From the NCBI RefSeq assembly GCF_034351645.1, contig NZ_CP133782.1:5610001-5674000 (forward strand): a stretch of 64,000 nucleotides of DNA, read 5' to 3'. The notes beneath the pieces are model-generated. The model had not been told where the DNA came from, did no database searches, and saw only the letters and a list, made by a program, of their open reading frames with translations. Shown piece by piece: positions 18,107 to 30,847 of the stretch; the stretch's first letter is position 1; each line of letters begins with the position of its first letter. The stretch comes from Pseudomonas sp. DC1.2. GTDB taxonomy: Bacteria > Pseudomonadota > Gammaproteobacteria > Pseudomonadales > Pseudomonadaceae. The translations under genes and the position numbers were made by a program.

Positions 18107-18580
18107 CTACAGCGGCAAATGTTCTAAAGGCAACGCCCCAGGCGCCTTTACCGTGTGAATTGCAAAGTTGCTGCGGATATCGCTCACCCCTGGCAGTTTC
18201 AGCAGTTGACCGGTGAGAAAGCGGTCATAAGCGCGCAGGTCCGGCACCACCACCTGCAGCAAAAAATCCGATTCCCCAGACACCAGAAACGCCGAAATCA
18301 CTTCCGGCAACGACGTCACTGCCCGGCGAAAAGCTTCAGCCTGTTCATCGTTGTGGCGCTCGACCCTGACCCCGACAAACACCGTTAGCCCAAGCCCGAC
18401 TTCATCGCGGTCGAGGTTGGCCTGGTAACCGCGAATCACCCCGGCCTCTTCGAGCATCCTGACCCGGCGTAAACACGGCGAGGCGGACAGTCCGATCTCG
18501 TCCGCCAGTTGCACGTTGCTCAGACGACCGTCGCGTTGCAGGGCGGCGAGAATTTTGCGGTCGTAGGCATCCAGTTTCAT
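18107..18580 (-). CDS. Lrp/AsnC family transcriptional regulator
   Basis: A 157-residue regulator. An N-terminal winged helix (KLDAYDRKILAALQRDGRLSNVQLADEIGLSASPCLRRV) is followed by the RAM ligand-binding domain (about 65-145). Start ATG 18580 matches the family N-terminus; the extension to 18607 has no support. It is divergent from the LysE-type exporter at 18728 with a 147-bp shared gap, a frequent regulator-exporter pairing, so it probably controls that gene in response to an amino acid. Confidence 0.92.
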   Translation of the reverse strand: MKLDAYDRKILAALQRDGRLSNVQLADEIGLSASPCLRRVRMLEEAGVIRGYQANLDRDEVGLGLTVFVGVRVERHNDEQAEAFRRAVTSLPEVISAFLVSGESDFLLQVVVPDLRAYDRFLTGQLLKLPGVSDIRSNFAIHTVKAPGALPLEHLPL

Positions 18581-18727
18581 GGTTTGGCAGATCCTGATGG
18601 TTAACACGTCATAACGTGGCAGGTTATGCCAACCTTGTGGGTTTTAGAAGCGGACTACGCAAGCACCCACCCTGCCCTCTCGGCCTAGACTGCCCCTGCC
18701 AACTCGACAACGAATGGAGGGACACAC

Positions 18728-19357
18728 GTGGCACAACTCTGGCTGTATTTCATGGCGCTGGCGGTGGTGTACCTGCTGCCCGGCCCAGACATGATTCTGC
18801 TGTTGCAGACCGGCGCCCGTCAGGGCAAAAGCGCCGCGCTGGCCACGGCGGTCGGACTGGGTGTTGCCCGAGCATGTCATGTGGCCTTGGCCGCGCTGGG
18901 GTTGGCGGCGCTGTTCAAGGCTGCGCCCTGGACCTTCGACGTGGTGCGCCTGACCGGGGCCGCGTACCTGCTGTGGATCGGCATCCATTGCCTGCGCAGC
19001 ACTTTGTTGCCGAGCCTGGACGGGGCAGACACCACCAACGCTCATCCCCGTTGGCACGACGCCATCCGGCGCGGCTTACTGACCAACCTGCTCAACCCCA
19101 AAGCCTTGCTGTTCTGCTCGGTGTTACTGCCGCAATTCATCGATCCTCACGCCGGCTCGGTGCTTGCGCAGTTTGCGACCCTGGGCGTGCTCTTGGTCGG
19201 CACCGGCTTACTGTTCGACAGCGCCTACGCGCTGACGGGCGCCGCGCTGGGCCGTTGGCTGCAACGCAGCCCTTCGGCCCAACGAATGCAACAGTGGCTG
19301 TTCGGCAGCCTGTTGATCGGTTTCGCGCTGCGACTGACCTTTGTCCAACAGGCCTGA
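18728..19357 (+). CDS. LysE/RhtB family amino-acid exporter
   Basis: A 209-residue inner-membrane protein with about six hydrophobic segments and the family signature GPDMILLLQTGARQGK near residue 20. Members export amino acids or related metabolites. The start is GTG 18728, with GGAGG at 18717-18721. It is divergent from the Lrp-type regulator, which probably controls it. The substrate cannot be told from sequence. The stop is 3 bp from the converging stop at 19361. Confidence 0.9.
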   Translation: MAQLWLYFMALAVVYLLPGPDMILLLQTGARQGKSAALATAVGLGVARACHVALAALGLAALFKAAPWTFDVVRLTGAAYLLWIGIHCLRSTLLPSLDGADTTNAHPRWHDAIRRGLLTNLLNPKALLFCSVLLPQFIDPHAGSVLAQFATLGVLLVGTGLLFDSAYALTGAALGRWLQRSPSAQRMQQWLFGSLLIGFALRLTFVQQA

Positions 19358-19360
19358 GCC

Positions 19361-21496
19361 TTACGGCGCGTGGCGGCGGCGGCGGCGACTGATCAACAGC
19401 CAGGCCGCCGCTGCCGCCATGCCCAGCCCCGCTAACAGCAACGGCCATTTATAGGGCCGCAGCGCCGAGCGAACCGGGTTCACTGCCTCGGTGATATACC
19501 GCTTGTTCGCGGCATCAAAGTCGGGAGACGCGCATTGATGACCGAAGTTCTCCGCCCAATCCACATACGGCCCTTGCTTCACGTAACGCTCATAGAAGGC
19601 GCTTTGCTCTTCTAGGCTTGAATCCCAACCCGCCGCCTGACACAACACCGCGGCAAAGGCTTGGCTGGAGTGAGGCAATAAATCTGCCGCCTGGCTGGCC
19701 AATTTAGTGGCCACATAACGATAGTGGTAGCGCTCATCCGGTTGCGCGAGGGTGGCTTGCCGACGTTGCACTTCACCTTCCGCCACCAGCGGGCCGACGT
19801 TCAGTTCTGGCGTCTGCAAACTGTAATTGCCGCCGAACGTGGCGAAGTCAGGTGCCATCTCATAACCGAGAAGCTCCATGCCCGAGTGGCGCGCCAGGGC
19901 CCCGGCATTGAACAACGCGGCGGCGCGGTTGGTCGGCCACCAGTCGGACTGTGCTTGCTGACGCAACTGCCCATAAGCCCGGGCTTTGTTTTGCAAATCG
20001 ACGTTGTCGAAATAGGCCGGCGCCTCATCGTAGCGCCCCTCGCGCAACAAGCGTCGGCCGAGCACATTGCGCAGGCTCGCCGCCACCGGCAATTGCACGT
20101 AATTGTTGCGATCCTGCTGGCTCAGCGGCGCCGGCGCGGGCACCTGCGTGTCAACGTAATGTTTGAGTTCGTCGAGGGTCAGCACCCGCTCGGCGACGGT
20201 GGCCGCGTCAAACCAGTAAAGGCTTTGACTGCGATAGAGCTGATCGAAGGCTTGCAAATAATCACCGCGCTGCAAGGCCAGAATCGCGCTTTCAGCCTCG
20301 ACCCGGCACTTGGGTTTCACCGTTTCGAAATCCCAATCCGGCGTCCGACGCTCACCCCAGGATTCAGTCTGCGGGAACGCCTGCGCTGCTTTTGCATAGG
20401 CTGCGGCGGCAGCGGTTTTGTCGCCGTCGCGCAGTGCCAGTTTGGCCCGCAACCACCAGGCCAAGCCACCGTCGCCCGCCTGCTCGAGAAAGGCTTTGGC
20501 GCTGACGTAGTCACCTTGCTGATAATTCATCGCCGCCAACCGATCGGCGTTGTCGAGGCTGCCCTGAGTGCTCTTTTTCAGCAGTTGGACCAGTTTTTTC
20601 TCGCTCTGCGGTTGATCACCGAATGACCAGCCGATTCGGCTGATCAACGACGCGGTGACCAGTTGCTGCACGGCTTTGCCCTGAAGCAGCACCGCCAGTT
20701 GGTCTTCCGGCATGGCAGACAGATCGTTCATCAACAGCTTGAGTGAGGAATACCCCACCGCCGAGCCCTGCAGATTTTGACTGACGTAGAGTTCGATAGC
20801 CGTGTTCCAGTCGCCGGCTGTACGCGCCACCCGCGCTTCTTCACCGAGGCTGGCGACGCCGAGTTCCAGTGGGTCACTGAAGCCGTCGATGGCTAATTGG
20901 CGGGTCTGTTCGAAAGCCGCTTTCGCCTGGGCCAGCAGCTCAGGACCGGCGGGCGCTTCAGTGCTCATGGCAAACAGCGCACGCCCCAGCGAGTAGGCAG
21001 CCCAAGTGCTGCGCAGCGCGCGTTGCTCCACCGGCAGCGCCAGTACCTTATGGAAGTACTCGGCGGCCAACCCATGGTCTCCGGCACTGAAGGCGGCGGC
21101 ACCGGCCAAGTACAGCCGCAGTTCGGCAGGTAGAGGCTCGCCCTGCCGCTCAACCTCGCGGGCATCGGTCAGCGTGCGCAATTGCGTTACCAACGCTTGC
21201 TGCTGAGCCGTCAAACCGCTTTGTTCGGCCTTGTCGCGTTCCACGGTGTAATCGGGCGCATCGCCGTAGCCAGCGTCCGGGCTGTGGGTCGCGGCGGTAA
21301 CCTGCTTGAGCCCGGCGATAGCCTGCCCGAGGCGATTGATCTCAACGTTGAAGTTACCTTCCGGCAATTGCGCCAGGGACTGGCCACGGTTGTCCAGCAG
21401 GCGCATGGGGAAGTCCGGGCCGCAGGCCAACGCCGAACCCAGCGGCAAGCTGAGGCTCAGGCACAGCAGATGGCCGGGCCAGTTACGGGTAAACAT
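19361..21496 (-). CDS. Large exported protein of unknown function, repeat-helical
   Basis: A 711-residue protein. A signal peptide ends near SALACGPDF (the Cys may or may not be lipidated, as the box is not ideal). A long body rich in Ala and Leu helices resembles tetratricopeptide-type repeats (for example AAEYFHKVLALPVEQRALRS and LAAMNYQQGDYVSAKAFLEQ). One membrane segment near the C-terminus is followed by an Arg-rich end. Start ATG 21496 has AAGGAGG upstream. It overlaps the DUF3142 gene by 14 bp and is co-transcribed with it. I do not recognise a function. Confidence 0.8.
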   Translation of the reverse strand: MFTRNWPGHLLCLSLSLPLGSALACGPDFPMRLLDNRGQSLAQLPEGNFNVEINRLGQAIAGLKQVTAATHSPDAGYGDAPDYTVERDKAEQSGLTAQQQALVTQLRTLTDAREVERQGEPLPAELRLYLAGAAAFSAGDHGLAAEYFHKVLALPVEQRALRSTWAAYSLGRALFAMSTEAPAGPELLAQAKAAFEQTRQLAIDGFSDPLELGVASLGEEARVARTAGDWNTAIELYVSQNLQGSAVGYSSLKLLMNDLSAMPEDQLAVLLQGKAVQQLVTASLISRIGWSFGDQPQSEKKLVQLLKKSTQGSLDNADRLAAMNYQQGDYVSAKAFLEQAGDGGLAWWLRAKLALRDGDKTAAAAAYAKAAQAFPQTESWGERRTPDWDFETVKPKCRVEAESAILALQRGDYLQAFDQLYRSQSLYWFDAATVAERVLTLDELKHYVDTQVPAPAPLSQQDRNNYVQLPVAASLRNVLGRRLLREGRYDEAPAYFDNVDLQNKARAYGQLRQQAQSDWWPTNRAAALFNAGALARHSGMELLGYEMAPDFATFGGNYSLQTPELNVGPLVAEGEVQRRQATLAQPDERYHYRYVATKLASQAADLLPHSSQAFAAVLCQAAGWDSSLEEQSAFYERYVKQGPYVDWAENFGHQCASPDFDAANKRYITEAVNPVRSALRPYKWPLLLAGLGMAAAAAWLLISRRRRRHAP

Positions 21497-22679
21497 TCGA
21501 ACCTCCTTGATCAATTTTTGTGCAACGTGCCCAGCCGATGGCGCGTTGTCCGCCAGCCGCCATTCGACCTTCGCGCAGGCGAGTGAAGGTAAGCAGATCC
21601 GGGCTTTGTTGCAACGCGTAACCGGCCAACGCATCGGCGCCATCGCAGCCGCGCACTGCCAGTGTCAGGCGCTGTGGCCAAGCACTGTCGAGGTTGCCTT
21701 GATTGCTGAGGCCGATGTCATAAAGACCTGCGTGCTCCGATAGTTTCAGACTCAAATGGCTTTCAAGAGCCTCACCACGCGCCACGGCGCGCAGGGTCGT
21801 CAAGCTCCAGGCTCGGCGATCAGCGTCCAGAGGCAAGCGGAACCAGATCAACCCGACTAGATGAGCCGGCGGGTCTGCGCGCAAGTCCAGGGCCAGTTGG
21901 CTCAGTTGCCGTGGGTCGGCCAACAACTCCCGGCGCTTGCCACCGCGCGCGAGGGACACTTCACTTTCCACGACCGGCGCGCCGCCGGCATCTGGCAACA
22001 ACGCCACACCGTAGGCCGGCAATGCCAGATAGAACGGTTTGCGGGTGATCTGACTCCAGGCCTTGGCCCATTGTTTAGCCTGATCGGCATCGAACAAACC
22101 ACGGCGCGGATCGCTCACCGCGTGAACCTGTAACACGCTGCTGTCGACTGCCGCCAGTATGGCGGGCAACTCCGGACTGTCGAGCCAGGCCGGTAATGCG
22201 GTGATGCTCAGGGGCAGAGAGGTTGGCAGTGCGCCGCGTAGATGCGTGAGAAATTTCTCATAGTCAGGTAGGCGGGCATTTCCTGCATCGTGGTCTATTT
22301 CCACGCCGGACAGGGTCAGGCCCCGCCCTTGCCAATCGGCGACCAGCTTCAGGACCTGCGCCGTCACGTCATCCTGATGCAGCGCCTTGAGCTGGCCATC
22401 GAGACGGATCACCGCAATCAGCGGTCGAGCATCGCGTTTTAGCAACGCCGGATCGATCCGCGCCCAACGCCAGCCTTCCTGTGGAAACGCCTGCAACGCC
22501 AGTACCCGCAAGGTCGAGAAGTCGGCACGGCTGTCACGCAGCGCGGCATCGTGATCCGAGGTCCATTGGCGTTGCCATACGTAGAGTTGCTGGTCGAGTG
22601 GCGGCGCTTCTTTGCGCTCGCAACCGTTGAGCATCAGCAACGCGGCGAAGAGAACTGACAAACGAATGAAAAACCCCAT
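21483..22679 (-). CDS. DUF3142 lipoprotein
   Basis: A 398-residue probable lipoprotein: the signal ends in the lipobox LNGC (Cys about 20). The body has the DUF3142 pattern, a TIM-barrel glycosidase-like fold with an Asp-rich strand (LSGVEIDHDAGNARLPDY near residue 127). No enzymatic activity is established for the family. Start ATG 22679. It is the first gene of a pair with the large exported protein, which begins inside its 3' end. Confidence 0.82.
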   Translation of the reverse strand: MGFFIRLSVLFAALLMLNGCERKEAPPLDQQLYVWQRQWTSDHDAALRDSRADFSTLRVLALQAFPQEGWRWARIDPALLKRDARPLIAVIRLDGQLKALHQDDVTAQVLKLVADWQGRGLTLSGVEIDHDAGNARLPDYEKFLTHLRGALPTSLPLSITALPAWLDSPELPAILAAVDSSVLQVHAVSDPRRGLFDADQAKQWAKAWSQITRKPFYLALPAYGVALLPDAGGAPVVESEVSLARGGKRRELLADPRQLSQLALDLRADPPAHLVGLIWFRLPLDADRRAWSLTTLRAVARGEALESHLSLKLSEHAGLYDIGLSNQGNLDSAWPQRLTLAVRGCDGADALAGYALQQSPDLLTFTRLREGRMAAGGQRAIGWARCTKIDQGGSNVYP

Positions 22680-22772
22680 GAAACACCTGATCCCTGCACA
22701 CCCAGGGCTACAGGGTACACAAAACCTGTGGCAACGAGCTTACGCCCTCCGGAAAACGGCTCAGGGCTTATC

Positions 22773-23635
<863 letters not shown>

Positions 23636-23642
<7 letters not shown>

Positions 23643-24790
23643 GAAGTGGCTCCAGAGGACGGGGCGGCAATTTGGGGAGCGCTCAGGCGTTTGACCAGAG
23701 CCGCGCCGCGATGACGCATGGGCATTTCGATGAAGCGGTAGTTGAGCTCACTCAACAGTACGATCAGCCCGCCAGCCAGCAGGATCATCAGGATTGGGTG
23801 ACCGGCCGGACTCGGCAGACCAACGGCCTGCAAGCGGAAGGTGAACTCGCGTACCAGCAGATAGGCTGGAATATGAATCAGGTAAATGCCGTAGGAACGG
23901 CCGCCGATCCAGATCATCAGATCCTTCAACAATCCCTTGGGCATCAGGTAATCACGGTTGTAGGACGCGACCCAGACGAGCACCGCGCAGAGCGCAGCGA
24001 TCGCGCCAATGCGGTAGTTGGTGAACGTAAAGCGATCCGTGGCCAGCACACTCAGCGCCAATGCCAACACGATAAACAACCCCGGCCCGGCCCATGGCCG
24101 ACGCAAGAAAGTCGGTTCAAAACGCCGGTATCCAGGGTGCGCACTCCACATCGCCAACAGCACGCCAAGGGCCAACGCGTCTGTGCGCACCACCATCAGG
24201 ATCGGCGTGCGCAACGTCAATGACTGCACAGCGACGAGCGCCAGCAAGGCCCAGACCAAATGCTTGCGGCAGACCAGAATCACCAGCGGGAACAGCAGGT
24301 AAAACTGCTCCTCCAGCGACAGGCTCCAGTACACAAAACTGGTGCCGTATTCGTAGTGATAAAAGCTGTCGGCAAAGCGGAAGTTGGCGTATTGCGCGAG
24401 CCCGGCCAGCGTCGCTTGAAGGTTGGCCTGCAACGTACCAAAGGCCCCGGAACGGTTAAGAAAAACACACGCCAGCAGCATCAGCGCCAGCCACAACCAG
24501 GCCGAAGGCAATAACCGAAAAGCTCGACGTAGCCAAAAGTTACGTGTCTGCTGCCAATACTCCTGACGGCTGCTGCAACCTTGCAACGCTGGAATCAGAC
24601 TGCGGGCGATGACGAATCCCGAGATCGCAAAAAACAGATCGACCCCCCACCACGGCTGAGCCCAGGCATGGATTTTTTCCAACAGCGGCACCGTGTCGGT
24701 GAACAAACTGCCTTGCAGGTGATGGAACAACACTCCCAGCACCGCAATGCCCCGCAGCAACTCAATGTCCATGATCCGTTTGCTGCTCAT
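23636..24790 (-). CDS. O-acyltransferase, OafA/YrhL (acyltransferase-3) family
   Basis: A 384-residue polytopic membrane protein with about ten hydrophobic segments. Family motifs seen: ELLRGIAVLGVLFHH at the N-terminus with the conserved His, WSLSLEEQFYLLFPL, and YGIYLIHIPAYLL. Such enzymes transfer acetyl groups to LPS or other surface sugars. Start ATG 24790 has GGAGC upstream and overlaps the preceding methyltransferase stop by 4 bp; ATG 24772 is also possible. Membership of the five-gene set suggests acetylation of the A-band polymer or its cap. Confidence 0.87.
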
Positions 24791-25674
24791 ACCAAGCTCC
24801 CTGGCGTGTCGGCAATGCCCCACGGTTTACGCGCGATGATCACCTGACTCTTGGGCATGAATTGATCGAGCACCTGCTTGATCGCCAAGCCGTCAGGTTG
24901 TGCCAGCAGGTCTTGCCAGGTTTTCGCCCAGCTCTCCATCAGCGGCGGATACGGCGCTTGTATCCGGTCGCGCACCGCTCCTCCCAGATCTCGCCCGGCG
25001 GCCCGTTCGCTGGCCCAGAAAAAGATCATGCCCATGACCCAGAAAAAACCGCTGGCTTGACGATGCTCAATCACCAGACCGGCATCTTCGACCATCGCGG
25101 CAAACCGTTCGGGCGTGAAGATCTGCACGTGATTGGGCGATTGAAAATAGCTGGCCGGGGCGATGCCCTGCTGCAAATGCTCGCCCACCGGTGCCGGAAC
25201 ACTCAGCAGATACAAGGCACCGGGCCGGCCCATGCGCACCAATTCGGCCATGAAGGGTTCAGGCTGATCGATATGTTCGAGCACTTCCATGCACACGACT
25301 TTGCTCGCGCAGCCATCCGCCAGGGGCAGCGGCAAGCTATTACTCACCAGCCCGAGGTTTTGCTTGTCGGACTGCGCGTCCACCTGACGGGCCAAATCGC
25401 GAACCTTGGCGTGTTCACTGTCAGTGAAAATGACCGACGCGCCCTGACGCACCGCAAACAAGGTGGCTACGCCCTCACCGCAACCAACGTCCAGCAACGT
25501 ATCGTCCGCCGTGATGGCAAAGCCCTTAAGCAGTTCGCCGCTGTCACCGAGAAACCAGCCGTCGAGCACTGCGTCGTGCAACCCCACATCCCTGGGGGAT
25601 ACAGCGCGGCACACCGCAGGCAAAGGTTCGGCTTGCACCGCTGGAAACAGCCGTTGGATCAGCGCGCGGATCAT
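24787..25674 (-). CDS. Class I SAM methyltransferase (polysaccharide modification)
   Basis: A 295-residue paralogue of the methyltransferase at 22803-23642. They share LLDVGCGEG-type motif I, EVLEHIDQPEPF, LYLLSVPAPVGE, YFQSPNHVQIF and the end KSQVIIARKP. Start ATG 25674 overlaps the glycosyltransferase stop by 4 bp. Two such paralogues in one operon may methylate different positions or sugars. The acceptor is not known from sequence. Confidence 0.85.
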   Translation of the reverse strand: MIRALIQRLFPAVQAEPLPAVCRAVSPRDVGLHDAVLDGWFLGDSGELLKGFAITADDTLLDVGCGEGVATLFAVRQGASVIFTDSEHAKVRDLARQVDAQSDKQNLGLVSNSLPLPLADGCASKVVCMEVLEHIDQPEPFMAELVRMGRPGALYLLSVPAPVGEHLQQGIAPASYFQSPNHVQIFTPERFAAMVEDAGLVIEHRQASGFFWVMGMIFFWASERAAGRDLGGAVRDRIQAPYPPLMESWAKTWQDLLAQPDGLAIKQVLDQFMPKSQVIIARKPWGIADTPGSLV

Positions 25675-26975
25675 GCCTCGGGGGTTTCCATGACAGGCGC
25701 CGCACGAGAGGCGAACAGTTGCTCGAAAAAATGCTTCAAGCGTTGTTCAGCAGTGGCTTGGCTACAAAAGGTTTCGAGGCTCTTCACCGCATGGGCAGAA
25801 AGCCGGGCATAGCGCTCGGGGTCATCACGGGCCACGTCATAACTGGCCCGATAGGCTGCGCACAACGACGCCCAGTGGGTCACGTAACGCAGCGTGCGGT
25901 AAGCCTTGCGTGGGTCGTGGGGCCAAGCGGTCAGCTCATCCGTGGTGTCGATGAGGAAGGCGTTGTCGGCATCCAGGTAATCGATCATCGCCGTGGTACG
26001 CGGCGCCACGGCCGGTTTGCCACACGACATGAACTCCATCAGCGGCAGGCACTGGCCTTCGCCATAGGCGGTGTTCACTACGTAGCTTGTGGCCTGCACC
26101 AGACGCTCGTAATCGGCGTCGGCCAAGTAGCCGTAAATAAGCACGATGCGGCAGCGGTAGGACTGGTTTTTGTACAAGTGATGAAGGATGTCGGTCAGGG
26201 CTTCTTCAGCATCGTGGTGAGTCAGCTTGAACACCAGCGTGGCATCTTCCACGTCGCGAAAAGTCACGCAGAAAGCACTGAGCATGTCTTCCCAGTTCTT
26301 GCGCCCGTCACCGGGGTTGAACACCGAGGTGTAGATCACCCCGTCGAGGACAAGCTCATGCTCGCGAGCCGGGGCCTTGAAATCGATGCCCTTGCCCGTG
26401 CGCAAATGCGCAGGTCCGAAGGCCCGCAGGTCAAGTTGTCGGCTGTCCGCCAGCAGCCCTTTGATCTTCAATCGAACTTGCCTGGCGATCGGCTGACGCT
26501 GCAACTGCGCGCCCCGCGCGGCAAAACGATCCCACACAGGCGCCGGCACCGCAACGATGGGGTACTCAGCCCCCATCGCCTCGCGCACCGCGTTGACCGT
26601 GTAACTGGAGTGGGTGATCGCCGCGCCCGAAGCGTGCAACACCGTGCGCCAGTCATTGCGCGGCTCACCCGCGAACGGCTCGTTGGGAATGGTGCTGAAC
26701 TCCCACGCGAACACCGCCAGGGTCGGGCACGCAAAGTGTACCGGCGTGCGGTGCGGCGGCGAAAACGACAGGAACACGCACTCTTCACCACGGGACAGGC
26801 AGTCCAGGTAAAGGGCATCGACTTCCGTCTGCGGATCACGGACCTCGACCACACGACCCAAGCGTTCCAGCACGGGTCGGTACTCTTTGAGCACAAAGTA
26901 ATAGCTGTACTCCGAGCGACCCAGGTTCTGCGCAATGGTGTGCTGATTGGTTTCCGAATGAATGATGATCAGCAT
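25671..26975 (-). CDS. Glycosyltransferase, GT4-like (A-band associated)
   Basis: A 434-residue glycosyltransferase with a GT-B fold. The nucleotide-sugar side carries YTSVFNPGDGRKNWEDML and the acidic motif EGQCLPLMEFMSCGKPAV. It is a paralogue of the next gene: the N-termini share LGR-EYSYYFVLK-YRPVLE. Start ATG 26975 overlaps that gene's stop. It probably adds a sugar at the end or core side of the A-band polymer; the specificity is unknown. Confidence 0.85.
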   Translation of the reverse strand: MLIIIHSETNQHTIAQNLGRSEYSYYFVLKEYRPVLERLGRVVEVRDPQTEVDALYLDCLSRGEECVFLSFSPPHRTPVHFACPTLAVFAWEFSTIPNEPFAGEPRNDWRTVLHASGAAITHSSYTVNAVREAMGAEYPIVAVPAPVWDRFAARGAQLQRQPIARQVRLKIKGLLADSRQLDLRAFGPAHLRTGKGIDFKAPAREHELVLDGVIYTSVFNPGDGRKNWEDMLSAFCVTFRDVEDATLVFKLTHHDAEEALTDILHHLYKNQSYRCRIVLIYGYLADADYERLVQATSYVVNTAYGEGQCLPLMEFMSCGKPAVAPRTTAMIDYLDADNAFLIDTTDELTAWPHDPRKAYRTLRYVTHWASLCAAYRASYDVARDDPERYARLSAHAVKSLETFCSQATAEQRLKHFFEQLFASRAAPVMETPEA

Positions 26976-28534
26976 GGGGCGTTATCCGTCACGGCCGCAG
27001 GCTTTGAGGCCTGCGGTGCCAGCCCGAAGAAGTCCGACAAACGTTGCTGCACCGGAGCGAACGCGCAGTAATCGTGCATGCGCTCGATGGCGGCGCAAGA
27101 CATGCGCTGATACGCCTGTGGTTGCTCCTTGGCCATCCGGTAACTGTTTTCGTAGGCGGTTTTCAATGAACCCCAGTCCGGCCGATAGCGCAAGGTGCGG
27201 TAGATGATGCGCGTGTCCTGCGGCCAGATAGTCAGCTCTTCGCTGGACGCGACCACAAACGCTACCTGCTCATCGATGTAGTCCTCCATCGCCGTGTGAT
27301 GAGGCGCAATCACCGGTTTGCCGCTGGCCATAAACTCCATCAACGGCAGACACAAGCCTTCACAGCGCGAAGCATTCACATAAAAACTGGCGGCTTCGTA
27401 AAGCCGGGCGTATTGCGCATCGTCCAAGTAACCGTGCATCACCACCACCCGACAGGCGAAGGGCGACAATTGCGCGAGTAACGTCATCAGCTCGCTGTAG
27501 TAGGACGACAGGTCACTTTGAGTAATCTTCAGCACCAGTGTGGCGTCGTTGGTTTCGCGAAACGCCCAGCAAAACGCCGTGATTAACTGATGCCAGTTTT
27601 TACGACCGTCACAGGGGTTGAACACCGTGACGTAGACCACGCCGTCCACGCAGGTTTCGACCTGGGCCGTGGTATCGGGCAAGTCCAGCAGGACCTCGGC
27701 CGGCGCCACCGAGGGCAAAGGACCGGCGATGGCGGGAACGTATTTGGCCAGTTTCGAATGGCCGGCGTCGGACAACAGATCGCGCAGCCCTTCCCAATAC
27801 CAATGGCTCAGGTACCGCGTGCGGCGCTCCCCCGGTAGCCCCTTGCCCAATAGACTCAGGCACCACAGGCGCAAAAAGTGCCTGGCGATGACAAAACGTC
27901 GCTTCAAGGTCAGCGGTGGTGGCGACAACGCATCCAGCTCGGCCTGCTGCTCAGCGGTCAGTGGCGGCGCAATCAAGGCGTCGGCAGACAGCCCAAGCGT
28001 GCGGCTGTCGAAGAGGCAACCCTTGATCGCCAGGGACGAGCCCGGATTGACCGGAGCACTGGTGTGATGACTACGAATGGCCGCGAAGTTTTCCCACAAG
28101 GGAGTTGGTAATACCAACACAGGGAAGTCGTCACCCATAGCCCGGCGAATCGCCCGAGCCGTATGGCTGGAGAGCGTGATAACCCGGCCCTGGCGCGCGA
28201 GCATTTGCGTCCAGTCCTGTCGCGGGTCGTTGTCCCACTGCTCATCGGGAATCGAGTCGAACTCCCAGGCCACCACACACATCGTCGGGCACTTCAGGTC
28301 GTTCGGGGTTTTTTGCGGGGGCGTGAAGGACAGGAAAAGGCTGTCTTCGCCAGCGGCCAGCAGCTGCGCGTAGAGGGGGTCGACCTCACCCACGCAGGAC
28401 ACCAGATGCACCCGGCCAAGGCTTTCCAGTACCGGGCGATAGGCCTTGAGCACAAAGTAGTAACTGTATTCGGGACGACCGAGGCTTTGGCTGATGGAAC
28501 CGTCGTTGACGTCCGAGTAAAGAATGAAATTCAT
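26969..28534 (-). CDS. Glycosyltransferase, GT4-like, first gene of modification operon
   Basis: A 521-residue GT-B glycosyltransferase. It has the same layout as its neighbour plus an insertion of about 85 residues in the middle (about 190-275). Motifs: YVTVFNPCDGRKNWHQLI and EGLCLPLMEFMASGKPVI. Start ATG 28534. It heads a minus-strand operon of five overlapping genes and is divergent from rmd. Its order and type match P. aeruginosa PA5455/PA5456. Confidence 0.85.
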   Translation of the reverse strand: MNFILYSDVNDGSISQSLGRPEYSYYFVLKAYRPVLESLGRVHLVSCVGEVDPLYAQLLAAGEDSLFLSFTPPQKTPNDLKCPTMCVVAWEFDSIPDEQWDNDPRQDWTQMLARQGRVITLSSHTARAIRRAMGDDFPVLVLPTPLWENFAAIRSHHTSAPVNPGSSLAIKGCLFDSRTLGLSADALIAPPLTAEQQAELDALSPPPLTLKRRFVIARHFLRLWCLSLLGKGLPGERRTRYLSHWYWEGLRDLLSDAGHSKLAKYVPAIAGPLPSVAPAEVLLDLPDTTAQVETCVDGVVYVTVFNPCDGRKNWHQLITAFCWAFRETNDATLVLKITQSDLSSYYSELMTLLAQLSPFACRVVVMHGYLDDAQYARLYEAASFYVNASRCEGLCLPLMEFMASGKPVIAPHHTAMEDYIDEQVAFVVASSEELTIWPQDTRIIYRTLRYRPDWGSLKTAYENSYRMAKEQPQAYQRMSCAAIERMHDYCAFAPVQQRLSDFFGLAPQASKPAAVTDNAPC

Positions 28535-28961
28535 GGCATCCCACGATGAAACCGCCCTGCGGACAGCCCCACTCTATGACGGCAAGGCCACGGATCGAGT
28601 CGGCATTTGCGTGCCCTCGTCCATCGTCTTCTTGCTCGTCTACGTTCTTGTTTTAATGGTCAGTTTCAGGGGGTTTAAAAACAACCCGACGCAACCTTGA
28701 GTAATCGTGACGAGGGGCATTCTAAACACATCCGTTGAGGATTCGTGAACCGCCCAGCGAGAAAAACAGGGCTACGCTAACGAGAACTGATCAGTCACGG
28801 TTGGACCTGTTGAAATTGCTCCGCAATTGGCACAGATTGACACCCAAACAACTACAACAAGATATTTCGCACGTCTTTCGACCCAAAATCCAACAGGTCC
28901 GTAAGACATTTCCGCAAAGCCTGTGGGGAATTGACGAAATGTATGATCAAGGGGCCGCTGT
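28535..28961. promoter_or_regulatory. Divergent promoter region of the LPS locus
   Basis: This 427-bp gap separates the starts at 28534 (minus) and 28962 (plus) and must contain both promoters. It is AT-richer than the flanking genes. It holds the hairpin AATTGC-TCC-GCAATT (28814-28828), nested between GGACCTGTTG (28803-28812) and its exact complement CAACAGGTCC (28891-28900). No JUMPstart element was recognised. Confidence 0.5.
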
Positions 28962-30844
<1,883 letters not shown>

Positions 30845-30847
30845 GTC

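Noticed and set aside
25719..27071. 450-codon open frame on the plus strand
   Set aside because: It is the complement of the glycosyltransferase gene at 25671-26975; the composition is not protein-like and there is no start signal.
28829..28846. TGGCACAGATTGAC as a sigma-54 promoter before rmd
   Set aside because: The -24 element fits, but the -12 element lacks GC at the required spacing.
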